Notes: generated by a model from the letters alone, not told the origin. DNA of 64,000 nucleotides from Siphonodentalium dalli (GCA_032622095.1 CP136061.1:194974935-195038934), one strand, 5' to 3'. Counted from the stretch's first letter, positions 35,839 through 49,109 are shown. Numbers and translations are program-made.

Positions 35839-37272
35839 TCTGATAGAATTCCAAGAATCGTACATTCACTTTCAATAGTATAGATTCTCTGAATCTGCCG
35901 CGGAAATCCCCAAAATTGTACTTTCATTTTCAATAGGATTTTCCGAATTTCCACTTTCACTTTTCACTTTTACCACGCAAAGCGACCTTAGTTGACACAG
36001 ATATACTGGCTGAGTCCATGATAAATAGTTGATATAGCATTGCTTCTTTCATTTAATTAAAGCTCACCTCGTTAAAACGCATGTCAATCGTATTTGTTTA
36101 CAAATTGCATTGGGTGCGACGATTTGCAGTAGGTCCCTATTTGCGGAGATCACTTTGCGGAAGTCCCCGAGGTCCCCTAAAATGGGCGATATATGTAGAT
36201 TTTAATGAGGGAACGGGTGCGTATATGTCAATTGATACGTATTTTAAACAAATAACGACACGATCATCATAATAGAGGTCTGTTCTATCAATTATATATG
36301 CGCCGAGTTCACTTGGTGCAAATCAAACGGCGATAAATATTCTCGTGTGCCAGAAGGACTCTTTAAAGTTGTGAATAAGATGAATATTTATTAGATGTTA
36401 TTTAACAAGTCAATCAAATAATATTATTCATTAGTTAGCGCCTATATTAGCGCTAACTAATGAATAATATTTTATATCATAATTATATTATAATTTATAT
36501 TTATGGCTAATAATATGATCTTGGTGGCATTACCATTTCTGACTATGGTTTTCTTGTTTCTTGGTTGTCTATTATGTGTTGGCGAACATAGAAGAACACG
36601 GATTAGAATAATCCCCTAGCTCATGCTTGGGCGCGCACGTATGATGTCATTGGTACGCAGACAGTACTGTTAATTGCGCGCCAAGATTAAAGATAAGAAA
36701 TGGAATGTCAACATTTAGCAAGCTAACACCCAGAAACATCATTCAGAGTTTATCGGGTATAAAACATGGATTTTTTAAAATGCTGGTTATCTCAAATATA
36801 ATTGTGTTGTATTTGGATATAAGCGTTTCCTGTCGGACAAGATTTTGCGGCGATGTCTGAACATCAAATGAACAAACATTATTGATTTCTAATTAAAACA
36901 AGAAAACGGCGACCATTAATACTGAATAGCTTTCGATTATAGGTTTTCAATTCACAATAATTTTTGCTCTTGGGTTCACGTGCAGTAATGTGTTTTTAAA
37001 GATTACAACGCGGCGAAGAAAGTCCAGAGGGCAGCAAACTAATAATGGAAATAGTGGACAGGTACCTTAGATTGAAAAGGTGTATAACTTCGCGTTCATG
37101 CAGTAAACAGAATGTGTGGTATCCCGTAAGGTGTGGAGAGAGAGAGAACGTGTCCTGTGGTATATAGTTTCATTGAACTACAATCGGCAAATGGACTCTG
37201 CATATTAACACAAAGTGTGAATTAATTGTTATGCACGGGTAGCTAGCGGTCTCATTTAATATTGACTATGTG
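35839..37272. other. intronic stretch; one small palindrome
   Basis: A 52-bp palindrome lies at 36420-36471 (AATATTATTCATTAGTTAGC, then GCTAACTAATGAATAATATT). No gene seen. Confidence 0.4.
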
Positions 37273-38254
37273 GGGTACGGTTCATACACTGGCAAGTTTT
37301 GCAGGTATTTTCTCATAGAAAACCCTATATGATGTCAGAATATGAACGGCAACATGCATATAAAATGCATCTGAATACCACAGCTAACTACACGAGAAGC
37401 AAAAACTACGTTGTTCCACTAGTAGCGATGAAGTCGATATTTACATGTAAATAGCATGCAATTATCCAGCAAGAATACATTTTACAGGCATTTTAAGGCA
37501 AAGTGTTAGTAGCACTGTTAGTATACATGTGGAACTACCGAAAATTTACTCCTTACGCCGTATAGCTTCGGTAAATATGGATGTTATATGAATGTTGCCG
37601 TTCATATTCTGGAACCACGGGTTTTCTATGATAAAATGCCTGCAAAAAAAGGCAGTGCAAACTTGCCCAGGCTATGGTCTTACAATCTCGTCCAAATACG
37701 GATACGATAGGCGAGAATCGCATGCGTTTTGATATGTCGATGCCGTCTGGAGAGTTTGGCGGGACCAGCATCCCGTCTCGATTTGCTCAGTCTACCCTTG
37801 ATGCTATAAAGTGGTAGCCGCGGGCGCTTATATATAGAGTTGTTTTTATGAGCCATCAGGCCCCCGCGGCAGCGGTCGCTGGCGCGACCTGACTGCCTCG
37901 ATATCAATTTGAAAAAGGGGTGACGTTTCCCAACAGGTCTTAGACAGTGCCGTCCGCCTCCCCCAAGCCCACCCACCCTAAAAGTGATTTTTACTATAGT
38001 GTTTTTGAAACGTGTCTCTTTGTGGTGTCATTCTTTTGGTATGATTTTTTACTAAATAACGGGTATGTTAGAGTTACATTTCTTTGAATTTTACAATCGA
38101 AACATAGTATAAGATATTCGCATGCGATGCTGAGTCACGCGGGACACGGCAAACTAAATCGCGCGCAAATTGGCTTGCGATTTTTCAGCATCCCACCCCA
38201 TTTGGCATGCGATAGCGTTTGTACTAGGTGACTTGCCAGTGTATGAACGTACCC
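37273..38254. mobile_element. TIR element with GC-rich core, about 980 bp
   Basis: GGGTACGGTTCATACACTGG at the left is inverted as CCAGTGTATGAACGTACCC at the right. A second inverted pair lies inside the left half: TCATAGAAAACCC and CAGAATATGAACGGCAAC at 37313-37355 against 37586-37633. The core at 37740-37960 is GC-rich. Frames inside have no recognisable domain. Confidence 0.6.
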
Positions 38255-38599
38255 TAATAGGTCGTGCCTCAATGTCAACTAAACAAACAGCTGTGAAATG
38301 TTTTACGGACTGGAAACAGAGCATGTATACAAGTGTCTCGATATCACTACTGGATAATATTTTCCCGCATCGGAAACAGAATATTATAATAAACTGCTGT
38401 TGCTTGACTGGCGTAGTCAGCAGTTTTCAATCTAAAGATCTCCTCACTCGACCGAAGAAGTCATGCAGTGTTAATGGGCTGACGCACATTTTGCATAAAA
38501 TTGTTGTAAAAGAATTGTTGTTGCAGCAAAAAATTGCTAGACATTTTCAACAAAGAATTTCTCTGGATTCATCTGGCGAAAACTCTTGAATTTCACAAA

Positions 38600-39390
38600 T
38601 CATCATCTTCATTTACATAGAACTGAGCAATTATAAAGATCCGACAAAAACAAAGGACTTTAATATATTTGAGAGGAAATATTTACTATTTTCTCCTTTT
38701 GTTGGTCCATTTCCGTATACCAGGAACTGCTAGAATAATTAATAATTCACAAAGCAATTCAATCACCAAATAGTCTGGGCCCTATACACGAGAGAGGGCT
38801 TCGTTTGTATCATCATGTTGAGTTAAATTTTAATTGCATATAATACACTGTTAGCAAATACCGTCGGTTTGACGGTATCGGACCGTTGTAATCCGAATCG
38901 GACCGTTGTAATCCGACGGTCCCATACCGTTTCATCAGTTGTACTGCGAATCGCCGTTTTTTGTGCGCCGTGAAAATGGTCTGTTAAAATTGTGAGTTAT
39001 TCCAAGTTCATCTCGTCAACATTTAACAGTATTATCGGTCACCAAATTGTATACGGCATTGACTCCATACAGTATGACTAAATCTGACTCCGCCGATATG
39101 TTCCTATTCTATTATAAGTGTTTGTATTCAGAGCAATGAATTCCGGCTGCGTTATAAGTGGTGCTCATTCAGTGTAATGCATTCCGGCTGCGTCCAGTAA
39201 TTAAAGATGCATAACCCGAATTACTATTTCTTTGGCTTCGGGGGTATAACAGTATAACACCATACCCCCATATATTTTAATGAAGAATAAAGCAGTTAGC
39301 AATATTCCAACCTAATGAAAACAATGTTGATATATGCAGTGTGGTCCACAAACGCAGGGGGGCAATCAACAGGAATTAGGCCACATTGTT
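38600..39390. repeat. dispersed repeat, family E, copy 2, interrupted
   Basis: 38600-38720 and 39250-39390 match the two parts of 18600-19410. The intervening part contains a small tandem of CGGACCGTTGTAATCCGA near 38880-38925 and an arm fragment of the 29.7-kb foldback family at about 39220-39245. Confidence 0.55.
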
Positions 39391-40419
39391 AAGTGATATC
39401 GTGGTCACCTTTATCTTTGCTAAGAACCCATGACCCATAACTCACCTCAGCCCAATGTTTCATTAATCAACATTGTAATGAATAATAAGCCGGGTGGGGC
39501 AAGAACGCTGATTCTCTTTTGTAACTGAAAACAAAGCGCACTGTGTGTAATACTAACTATATATAGTGATGCAATTTCGATAGCTCCAATGATTATATCT
39601 TTAGCATGACTGGAGTCATAAATTATTTTTTTCTCTTTATAATTACCATGTTGTTTACATCGTTCACAGAGCACACGCGAGTGTATTTTGCACTAATCCA
39701 TGACTTAATTCATTCATTTTTTCCATATGTTGAGTATAAAATGAGATAGTCCCATAAATGGCCATATTTATTGTACAGTACCCCTTTAATGTTCACATTT
39801 CGACGACCTTCAGATAATGACAGTTTGGTGTCTGTCGATACTTGGTTGATGTATTGATTTTGATGTGACAATAAAGTATAATTATATTATTATCGAAAAA
39901 CCCATTGTGTAAGCACATCAATTTGTTTTGTATATTAAATATATCAACCGATTAGTTGGTTCCCATGTTATCAAGGTTACATTGCCGGAATCTTTAAAAT
40001 ATTTTGGCGGGGTTATAATAGATTAAATGCTAATATTTTGCATCCGTCACAAATACTTTTATTTCTCATCGCCATTATACAATGGTATTTCAAGAAAAGT
40101 ACAGCATGATGATACACTGGCTGCCCCTCCCAATAATAACAGAACATACAAACACGGGATGGCAACCGTGTGAGTAACATGATGGCACATGCCAGGGGTG
40201 GGGTTGGGGGCTATCAGTGTATATATACACAATACATTTACGCATACGTCAAAACGGGCATTCACCGCTACAAGTTCATCGATTAATGGCATACGTGCAT
40301 GGTATAATGGTGTCTAATTTTTCCGGGAACTTTATAAATAACTGATCTAAACGTTTGATTGAAGGCAGTTTGAATAATGGTTTTTCGTGGCTCTTCTGCA
40401 TGTTAAGAAATAAGCTGAG
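39391..40419. other. intronic stretch without recognised feature
   Basis: No gene-like frame or repeat relation recognised. Confidence 0.35.
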
Positions 40420-41406
40420 TATGGGGCGCCGTTCTTCTATGTATTACCTATTTAGTTATATCACTAATTCATTTTATGATATCACAAAATTCTGACAACA
40501 TGACTATTTAGTTACATCACTAATATTATTTTGTGATATCATGAAATATTTTGTGATATCACAAAATCGTGTAAATGAATTTATGATATCACAAATTTGA
40601 TTTTGTGATATCACTAAATGCTACTATTTTGCACATATTCGATTTTGTGATATCATAAAATCATTTAGTGATATCACAAATTCGAATTAGTGATATCACA
40701 AAATGATTTTATGATATCACAAAATAGTAACTATTTTATGATATCACATATTCGATTTTATGATATCACAAATTCCACGGCTTTCTGAAAATACGACCCT
40801 AATGAACGATCCCCGTGTTAAATTAACTCATTTTGTGATATCACTAATTCAAATTATTGATATCACAAAATGTTGGTAATTTGTGATATCACAAAATGAA
40901 TATGTGATATCACATATTCGAATTGTGATATCACAAAATCATTTTGTGATATCACAAATTCGAATATGTGATATCACAAAATAGTAAGCATTTAGTGATA
41001 TCAATAATTCGATTTTATGATATCACAAAATGTTACATAAATAGTAGAATGGCGCGGCAAGCTATGCCATTTCCTATTTATTGATATCACAAAATGAATT
41101 AGTGATATCACATATTCAATTTTATGATATCACAAAATGAATATGTGATATCACAAAATAGAATTAGTGATATCACTAAATGCTACTATTTTGTGATATT
41201 ACATATTCGATTTTATGATATCATAAAATCAATTTGTGATATCAAGAATTCGAAGTTGTGATATCTTAAAATATTAAGTGATATCACAAAATAATTTGTG
41301 ATATCACAAAATGAATTAAGGATATCACATAATCGAATTAGTGATATCATAAAATGAATTAGTGATATCACTAAATAGGTAATAAATAGAAGAACGGCGC
41401 CCCATA
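40420..41406. repeat. array of TGTGATATCACA dyads bounded by inverted repeats
   Basis: About 33 GATATC sites lie in roughly 930 bp, mostly as TTTGTGATATCACAAA, with variable linkers such as AATTCGAATT. The region is bounded by GGGGCGCCGTTCTTCTAT and TATTACCTATTTAGT on the left, and ACTAAATAGGTAATA and AGAAGAACGGCGCCCC on the right. The whole therefore behaves as one foldback element rather than a regular tandem repeat. Confidence 0.8.
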
Positions 41407-41546
41407 GCTGAAAGCCTTTTGCGCACTGCATGCGGTATGTTGTATGGCTGGAGGGGTCATGTTACTCCGTCTTCAGATTATTGGAGCTTTCGGTCAGGAA
41501 CCAGTCTATTCACCAAGGGTCGTTGAGTGTGCGCAACTAAACTGTT

Positions 41547-41946
41547 TTAACCCTTTACCCAACAAACCGGCCAAAACCGGCCAAATAAAGCTTCAACAGC
41601 CTAAAATATCTTCGGTCTGTCTCAATAGAACCATACAAATATGGATATCATTGGAACCGGCTCCTTGACCACATTGTGATAGTTACAGTTATGCCCTGTG
41701 CCAATGCATTCTCTTATATATGCGAGTCGACCATAGGTCGCCTCGCATATATAAGAGAATGCATTGGCCTGAAAAAAATCTTTTTTTAACACTTTTTACC
41801 ATTTTTTCTTACATTCTTTAACAATTTTATAATTTTTAATGTGTTAAGCCAATGCATTCTCTTATATATGCGAGGCGACCTATGGTCGACTCGCATATAT
41901 AAGAGAATGCATTGGCACAGGGCAGTTCTGTTAAGTAAAGGGTTAA
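41547..41946. mobile_element. piggyBac-like MITE, family A, copy A5
   Basis: TTAA at 41547-41550 and 41943-41946 with CCCTTTACCCAACAAACC and its imperfect inverse GTTAAGTAAAGGG. Two internal hairpins as in A4. Confidence 0.85.
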
Positions 41947-42116
41947 ACAGACACGAATGTCGCAAAAAACAATGACAGACGACAGCCAGATAGTAATTTT
42001 CATTCAGTACGCAGTTATATCAAATGTGAAACGAAACGCATTCATTAAATTATAATTTTACTTCCACGAACTAGACATTTAGACAGAAAACTGTTGTTGT
42101 CGAATTTCACCCGATA

Positions 42117-42655
42117 GACTGGTCCTAGATCATGCCATGAGTCTCTACTCTGGCTAACACCCGTAGAGATCATATTCCACCAGTGCAAAACCTGGGAACG
42201 TTTTGAAGTTTTGACAGGGAACCCTACAAAGTCGAAACTATAACACGGGGAATATATTTCTTAGTGAATATATGTTCCTTAATAATGTACTTTGCTGTAG
42301 GTGTAGGGCTCAACTCGTTATCGCATGCTTTTCTGCGACTTTTGTGAGCCGATATCACAATCAATATTTAATTAATTACCCAGGATAAACTCCATAATTG
42401 TAAGCAACACTAAGCAAAATCGCACACAAAGTAACTTAAATCGTGAAATTTTGAGTTGGGACCTTCACCTACAGTAAGGTACACGATTAAGGAAAGATTC
42501 TAACTAAGAAATATATTCCCCACGTTATTTTTTCGACTTTATAATGTTCCCTGTCAAAACCTCAAAAAGTTCCCATGTTCTGTACTGGTGGAATATGATC
42601 TCTACGGGCGTTAGCCAGAGTAGAGATTCATGGAATGATCTAGATTGGTCCTTGT
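42117..42655. mobile_element. foldback element, about 540 bp (second copy 44899-45437)
   Basis: TCTCTACTCTGGCTAACACC, AGATCATATTCCACCAG and TTTTGACAGGGAAC on the left are inverted on the right (GTTCCCTGTCAAAA, CTGGTGGAATATGATCTCTA, GTTAGCCAGAGTAGAGA). A diverged fragment lies at about 18283-18330. Confidence 0.75.
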
Positions 42656-42855
42656 CTTTGTTCACCGAAAAGTTGAAAACCTAGTAACCTGACCCATTCT
42701 GCTGTAGTATGGACGTTGGTCCGAGTTTTCTTCGATGACAACCATGCAGTTTGTACTATATGCAGCGCTAGATTATGGAACTATCGATATACAACAAGCA
42801 TACGTCGAAGGACACTTGGACTATAATTATATGTTGTTTTGTTTGTTTTGTTTGT

Positions 42856-42894
42856 GTGGTGGTTGTGGTGGTGGTGGTGGTGGTGGTGGTGGTA
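42856..42894. repeat. (GGT)n microsatellite (also about 45638-45674)
   Basis: About eleven GGT units follow TGTGTGGTGGTTGT. The second duplicate is one unit shorter. Confidence 0.85.
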
Positions 42895-43239
42895 ATGTTA
42901 CAGATGGTGTTGTTGTCCGATATGAGATACCCCATCGGAGATACTATTTCAGAGTGAACAGGTGTTAGACTGGCTCCCGTCACCAATTATATTCCAGTGC
43001 TTTTTTACTATACCAGTGCTTACTATCACAAATATAAGTTATATTTGACGATTTCGGGTATGGCGACCACAGGATCCGTTCTACTCGTATAATTAAATGG
43101 TTAATTTAATTAAATATTAATTTGTATATTTATGCCCGATTATGTGATTTCCAGAAGTTGGCATACCTCGCGATTGGCATATATGACCAAATTACCCGAC
43201 TTATAGTGATTATTTAATAGACCGGTTACCATTGGACTT

Positions 43240-44188
43240 ACTAATTCATTTTATGATATCACAAAATTCTGACAACATGACTATTTAGTTACATCACTAA
43301 TATTATTTTGTGATATCATGAAATATTTTGTGATATCACAAAATCGTGTAAATGAATTTATGATATCACAAATTTGATTTTGTGATATCACTAAATGCTA
43401 CTATTTTGCACATATTCGATTTTGTGATATCATAAAATCATTTAGTGATATCACAAATTCGAATTAGTGATATCACAAAATGATTTTATGATATCACAAA
43501 ATAGTAACTATTTTATGATATCACATATTCGATTTTATGATATCACAAATTCCACGGCTTTCTGAAAATACGACCCTAATGAACGATCCCCGTGTTAAAT
43601 TAACTCATTTTGTGATATCACTAATTCGAATTATTGATATCACAAAATGTTGGTAATTTGTGATATCACAAAATGAATATGTGATATCACATATTCGAAT
43701 TGTGATATCACAAAATCATTTTGTGATATCACAAATTCGAATATGTGATATCACAAAATAGTAAGCATTTAGTGATATCAATAATTCGATTTTATGATAT
43801 CACAAAATGTTACATAGATAGTAGAATGGCGCGGCAAGCTATGCCACTTCCTATTTATTGATATCACAAAATGAATTAGTGATATCACATATTCAATTTT
43901 ATGATATCACAAAATGAATATGTGATATCACAAAATAGAATTAGTGATATCACTAAATGCTACTATTTTGTGATATTACATATTCGATTTTATGATATCA
44001 TAAAATCAATTTGTGATATCAAGAATTCGAAGTTGTGATATCTTAAAATATTAAGTGATATCACAAAATAATTTGTGATATTGATATCACAAAATGAATT
44101 AAGGATATCACATAATCGAATTAGTGATATCATAAAATGAATTAGTGATATCACTAAATAGGTAATAAATAGAAGAACGGCGCCCCAT
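43240..44188. repeat. second copy of the TGTGATATCACA dyad array
   Basis: It is the duplicate of 40463-41406, lacking the left inverted repeat and with one extra GATATT near 44080. Confidence 0.85.
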
Positions 44189-44329
44189 AGCTGAGAGCCT
44201 TTTGCGCACTGCATGCGGTATGTTGTATGGCTGGAGGGGTCATGTTACTCCGTCTTCAGATTATTGGAGCTTTCGGTCAGGAACCAGTCTATTCAACAAG
44301 GGTCGTTGAGTGTGCGCAAATAAACTGTT

Positions 44330-44728
44330 TTAACCCTTTACCCAACAAACCGGCCAAAACCGGCCAAATAAAGCTTCAACAGCCTAAAATATCTTCGGTC
44401 TGTCTCAATAGAACCATACAAATATGGATATCATTGGAACCGGCTCCTTGACCACATTGTGATAGTTACAGTTAGCCCTGTGCCAATGCATTCTCTTATA
44501 TATGCGAGTCGACCATAGGTCGCCTCGCATATATAAGAGAATGCATTGGCCTGAAAAAAATCTTTTTTTAACACTTTTTACCATTTTTTCTTACATTCTT
44601 TAACAATTTTATAATTTTTAATGTGTTAAGCCAATGCATTCTCTTATATATGCGAGGCGACCTATGGTCGACTCGCATATATAAGAGAATGCATTGGCAC
44701 AGGGCAGTTCTGTTAAGTAAAGGGTTAA
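44330..44728. mobile_element. piggyBac-like MITE, family A, copy A6
   Basis: Duplicate of A5 made by the segmental event, not a separate insertion. TTAA at 44330-44333 and 44725-44728. Confidence 0.85.
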
Positions 44729-44898
44729 ACAGACACGAATGTCGCAAAAAACAATGACAGACGACAGCCAGATAGTAATTTTCATTCAGTACGCAGTTAT
44801 ATCAAATGTGAAACGAAACGCATTCATTAAATTATAATTTTACTTCCACGAACTAGACATTTAGACAGAAAACTGTTGTTGTCGAATTTCACCCGATA

Positions 44899-45437
44899 GA
44901 CTGGTCCTAGATCATGCCATGAGTCTCTACTCTGGCTAACACCCGTAGAGATCATATTCCACCAGTGCAAAACCTGGGAACGTTTTGAAGTTTTGACAGG
45001 GAACCCTACAAAGTCGAAACTATAACACGGGGAATATATTTCTTAGTGAATATATGTTCCTTAATAATGTACTTTGCTGTAGGTGTAGGGCTCAACTCGT
45101 TATCGCATGCTTTTCTGCGACTTTTGTGAGCCGATATCACAATCAATATTTAATTAATTACCCAGGATAAACTCCATAATTGTAAGCAACACTAAGCAAA
45201 ATCGCACACAAAGTAACTTAAATCGTGAAATTTTGAGTTGGGACCTTCACCTACAGTAAGGTACACGATTAAGGAAAGATTCTAACTAAGAAATATATTC
45301 CCCACGTTATTTTTTCGACTTTATAATGTTCCCTGTCAAAACCTCAAAAAGTTCCCATGTTCTGTACTGGTGGAATATGATCTCTACGGGCGTTAGCCAG
45401 AGTAGAGATTCATGGAATGATCTAGATTGGTCCTTGT
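44899..45437. mobile_element. foldback element, duplicate of 42117-42655
   Basis: Practically identical to the first copy. It was carried by the tandem duplication. Confidence 0.75.
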
Positions 45438-45977
45438 CTTTGTTCACCGAAAAGTTGAAAACCTAGTAACCTGACCCATTCTGCTGTAGTATGGACGTTG
45501 GTCCGAGTTTTCTTCGATGACAACCATGCAGTTTGTACTATATGCAGCGCTAGATTATGGAACTATCGATATACAACAAGCATACGTCGAAGGACACTTG
45601 GACTATAATTATATGTTGTTTTGTTTGTTTTGTTTGTGTGGTGGTTGTGGTGGTGGTGGTGGTGGTGGTGGTAATGTTACAGATGGTGTTGTTGTCCGAT
45701 ATGAGATACCCCATCGGAGATACTATTTCAGAGTGAACAGGTGTTAGACTGGCTCCCGTCACCAATTATATTCCAGTGCTTTTTTACTATACCAGTGCTT
45801 ACTATCACAAATATAAGTTATATTTGACGATTTCGGGTATGGCGACCACAGGATCCGTTCTACTCGTATAATTAAATGGTTAATTTAATTAAATATTAAT
45901 TTGTATATTTATGCCCGATTATGTGATTTCCAGAAGTTGGCATACCTCGCGATTGGCATATATGACCAAATTACCCG

Positions 45978-48455
45978 ACTTATAGTGATTATTTAATAGA
46001 CCGGTTACCATTGGACTTATAGTGATTATTTAATAGACCGCGGTTACCATTATATAGACTTATAGTGATTATTTAATAGACAGGTTACCATTAGACTTAT
46101 AATGATTATTTAATAGACAGGTTACCATTAGACTTATAATGATTATTTAATAGACAGGTTACCATTAGACTTATAATGATTATTTAATAGACATGTTACC
46201 ATTAGACTTATAGTGATTATTTAATAGACATGTTACCATTAGACTTATAATGATTATTTAATAGACATGTTACCATTAGACTTATAGTGATTATTTAATA
46301 GACAGGTTACCATTATACTTATAGTGATTATTTAATAGACAGGTTACCATTGGACTTATAGTGATTATTTAATAGACAGGTTACCATTAGACTTATAGTG
46401 ATTATTTAATAGACAGGTTACCATTAGACTTATAATGATTATTTAATAAACAGGTTACCATTATACTTATAGTGATTATTTAATAGACAGGTTACCATTG
46501 GACTTATAGTGATTATTTAATAGACAGGTTACCATTATAATTATAGTGATTATTTAATTGACAGGTTACCATTAGACTTACAGTGATTATTTAATAGACA
46601 GGTTACCATTAGACTTATAGTGATTATTTAATAGACATGTTACCATTAGACTTATAGTGATTGTTTAATAGACAGGTTACCATTAGACTTATAGTGATTA
46701 TTTAATAGACATGTTACCATTAGACTTATAGTGATTATTTAATAGACAGGTTACCATTAGACTTATAGTGATTATTTAATACCGCTTACCATTAGACTTA
46801 TAGTGATTATTTAATAGACGGGTTACCATTAGACTAATAGTGATTATTTAATAGACGGGTTACCATTAGACTTATAGTGATTATTTAATAGACGGGTTAC
46901 CATTAGACTTATAGTGATTATTTAATTGACAGGTTACCATTATATAGACTTATAGTGATTATTTAACAGACATGTTACCATTAGACTTACAGTGATTATT
47001 TAATAGACAGGTTACCATTAGACTTATAGTGATTATTTACTATAGGTTACCATTAGACTTATAGTGATTATTTAATTGACAGTTTACCATTAGACTTATA
47101 GTGATTATTTAATTCACAGGTTACCATTATATAGACTTATAGTGATTATTTAATAGACAGGTTACCATTAGACTTATAGTGATTATTTAATAGACCGGTT
47201 ACCATTAGACTTATAGTGATTATTTAATAGACAGGTTACCATTAGACTTATAGTGATTATTTAATAGACAGGTTACCATTAGACTTATAGTGATTATTTA
47301 ATAGACAGGTTACCATTAGACTTATAGTGATTATTTAATAGACAGGTTACCATTAGACTTATAGTTATTATTTAATAGACGGGTTACCATTAGACTTATA
47401 GTGATTATTTAATTGACAGGTTACCATTATATAGACTTATATTGATTATTTAATAGACAGGTTACCATTAGACTTATAGTGATTATTTAATAGACAGGTT
47501 ACCATTAGACTTATATTGATTATTTAATAGACAGGTTACCATTAGACTCATAGTGAATATTTAATAGACAGGTTACCATTATACTTATAGTGAATATTTA
47601 ATATAGACAGGTTACCACTAGACTTATAGTGATTATTTAATAGACAGGTTACCATTATAAACTTATAGTGATTATTTAATAGACAGGTTACCACTAGACG
47701 TATAGTGATTATTTAATAGACAGGTTACCATTAGACTTATAGTGATTATTTAATAGACATGTTACCATTATACTTATAGTGATTATTTAATAGACAGGTT
47801 ACCACTATACCTATAATGATTATTTAATAGACAGGTTACCATTATAAACTTATAGTGATTATTTAATAGACAGGTTACCACTAGACTTATTTTGATTATT
47901 TAATAGACAGGTTACCATTAAACTTATAGTGATTATTTAATAGACAGGTTACCATTAGACTTATAGTGATTATTTAATAGACAGGTTACCACTAGACTTA
48001 TAGTAATTATTTATTAGACAGGTTACCACTAGACTTATAGTGATTATTTAATAGACAGGTTACCATTATAAACTTATAGTGATTATTTAATAGACAGGTT
48101 ACCACTAGACTTATTTTGATTATTTAATAGACAGGTTACCATTAAACTTATAGTGATTATTTAATAGACAGGTTACCCTTAGACTTATAGTGATTATTTA
48201 ATAGACAGGTTACCATTAGACTTATAGTGATTATTTAATAGACAGGTTACCATTAGACTTATAGTGATTATTTAATAAACAGGTTACCATTAGACTTATA
48301 GTGATTATTTAATAGACAGGTTACCATTAGAATTATAGTGATTATTTGATAGACAGGTTACCATTAGACTTATATTGATTATTTAATAGACAGGTTACCA
48401 TTATAGATTTATAGTGATTATTTAATAGACAGGTTACCATTATAGACTTATAGTG
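45978..48455. repeat. 37-bp minisatellite, about 67 units
   Basis: The unit is ACTTATAGTGATTATTTAAT followed by AGACAGGTTACCATTAG. Most units match closely. Variants are AGACATG, AGACGGG and AGACCGG, and insertions give ATTATATAG or ATTATAA. A single unit also closes the first duplicate at about 43200-43236. Confidence 0.92.
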
Positions 48456-49109
48456 TCAGTTAGTCACAGCCGGATGTGGGACCTCGAAGTTACCATGACC
48501 AGGATATGTGACGTCACGTTTCCACCAAATCCTGGTTGCGAGTTCCCGTACTATCGATCAAATCCAAAATGGCCGACTGAATAAATGCGGAAACAGGCGG
48601 AAAACGATTGAATGAATTAAAAAAGTGAATGTGTAGTTGATACATGTAGATTTTTATCTTTGGGTTCATTTTGTTGTTTTACTAAAACAGGTATCTATCT
48701 AATTTTATGAAACTATTTTTTGAAAGGTGGAGTTTATAGTTAATTCGATGTTTTTTTTATATGCATGGTCCATTGGTCATCGATCTGTACGTCGATATGC
48801 CTAGGCCTCTATAAAAAATAATGTTTATTGAGGCTCTTAAAGTATAAAATATACAGCACGGGGTCTAATCAACAGATAACCCAATATAGTTTATGAGACC
48901 AGACACTCAAATTCGATGATTAAATTACAGGAAATTCATGTTGTTTGTATGGGATACTGAAAGTGACATTCGTTGCGGCTGCAGCCGCGGTCATAGTCGT
49001 TCGAGATTCCTCGGATATGGACATGCGCAGACTTATATCCGATATAAGCTGTGACCGAAGCTGCGACCGATCTCGAAGTCAAGTCAGCAGCGTGAATTTA
49101 GTTACTTAT
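48456..49109. other. intronic stretch without recognised feature
   Basis: No gene. A short imperfect palindrome, GATTCCTCGGATATGG / TTATATCCGATATAAG, lies near 49010-49045. Confidence 0.35.

Larger units (their letters stand above)
40463..46019. repeat. 2.78-kb tandem duplication (units 40463-43239 and 43240-46019)
   Basis: The two units contain, in the same order, the dyad array, a family A MITE, a foldback element, a (GGT)n tract and the first 37-bp minisatellite unit. By eye they differ at roughly ten places, including a 6-bp indel near 44080, a missing T near 44474 and one GGT unit. The left inverted repeat of the dyad array exists only before the first unit. Confidence 0.9.

Noticed and set aside
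38170-38589. Plus-strand frame of 139 codons
   Set aside because: It begins inside the right part of a TIR element and crosses its end. No known motif.
42735-42968. Frame with a poly-glycine run, present in both duplicates
   Set aside because: The glycines are the translation of a (GGT)n microsatellite whose unit number differs between the copies. No domain flanks it.
40420-44188. Regularly recurring palindromic motif that could suggest a CRISPR array
   Set aside because: Spacing is irregular, the linkers are repeats rather than unique spacers, no cas-like genes exist, and the window is eukaryotic.
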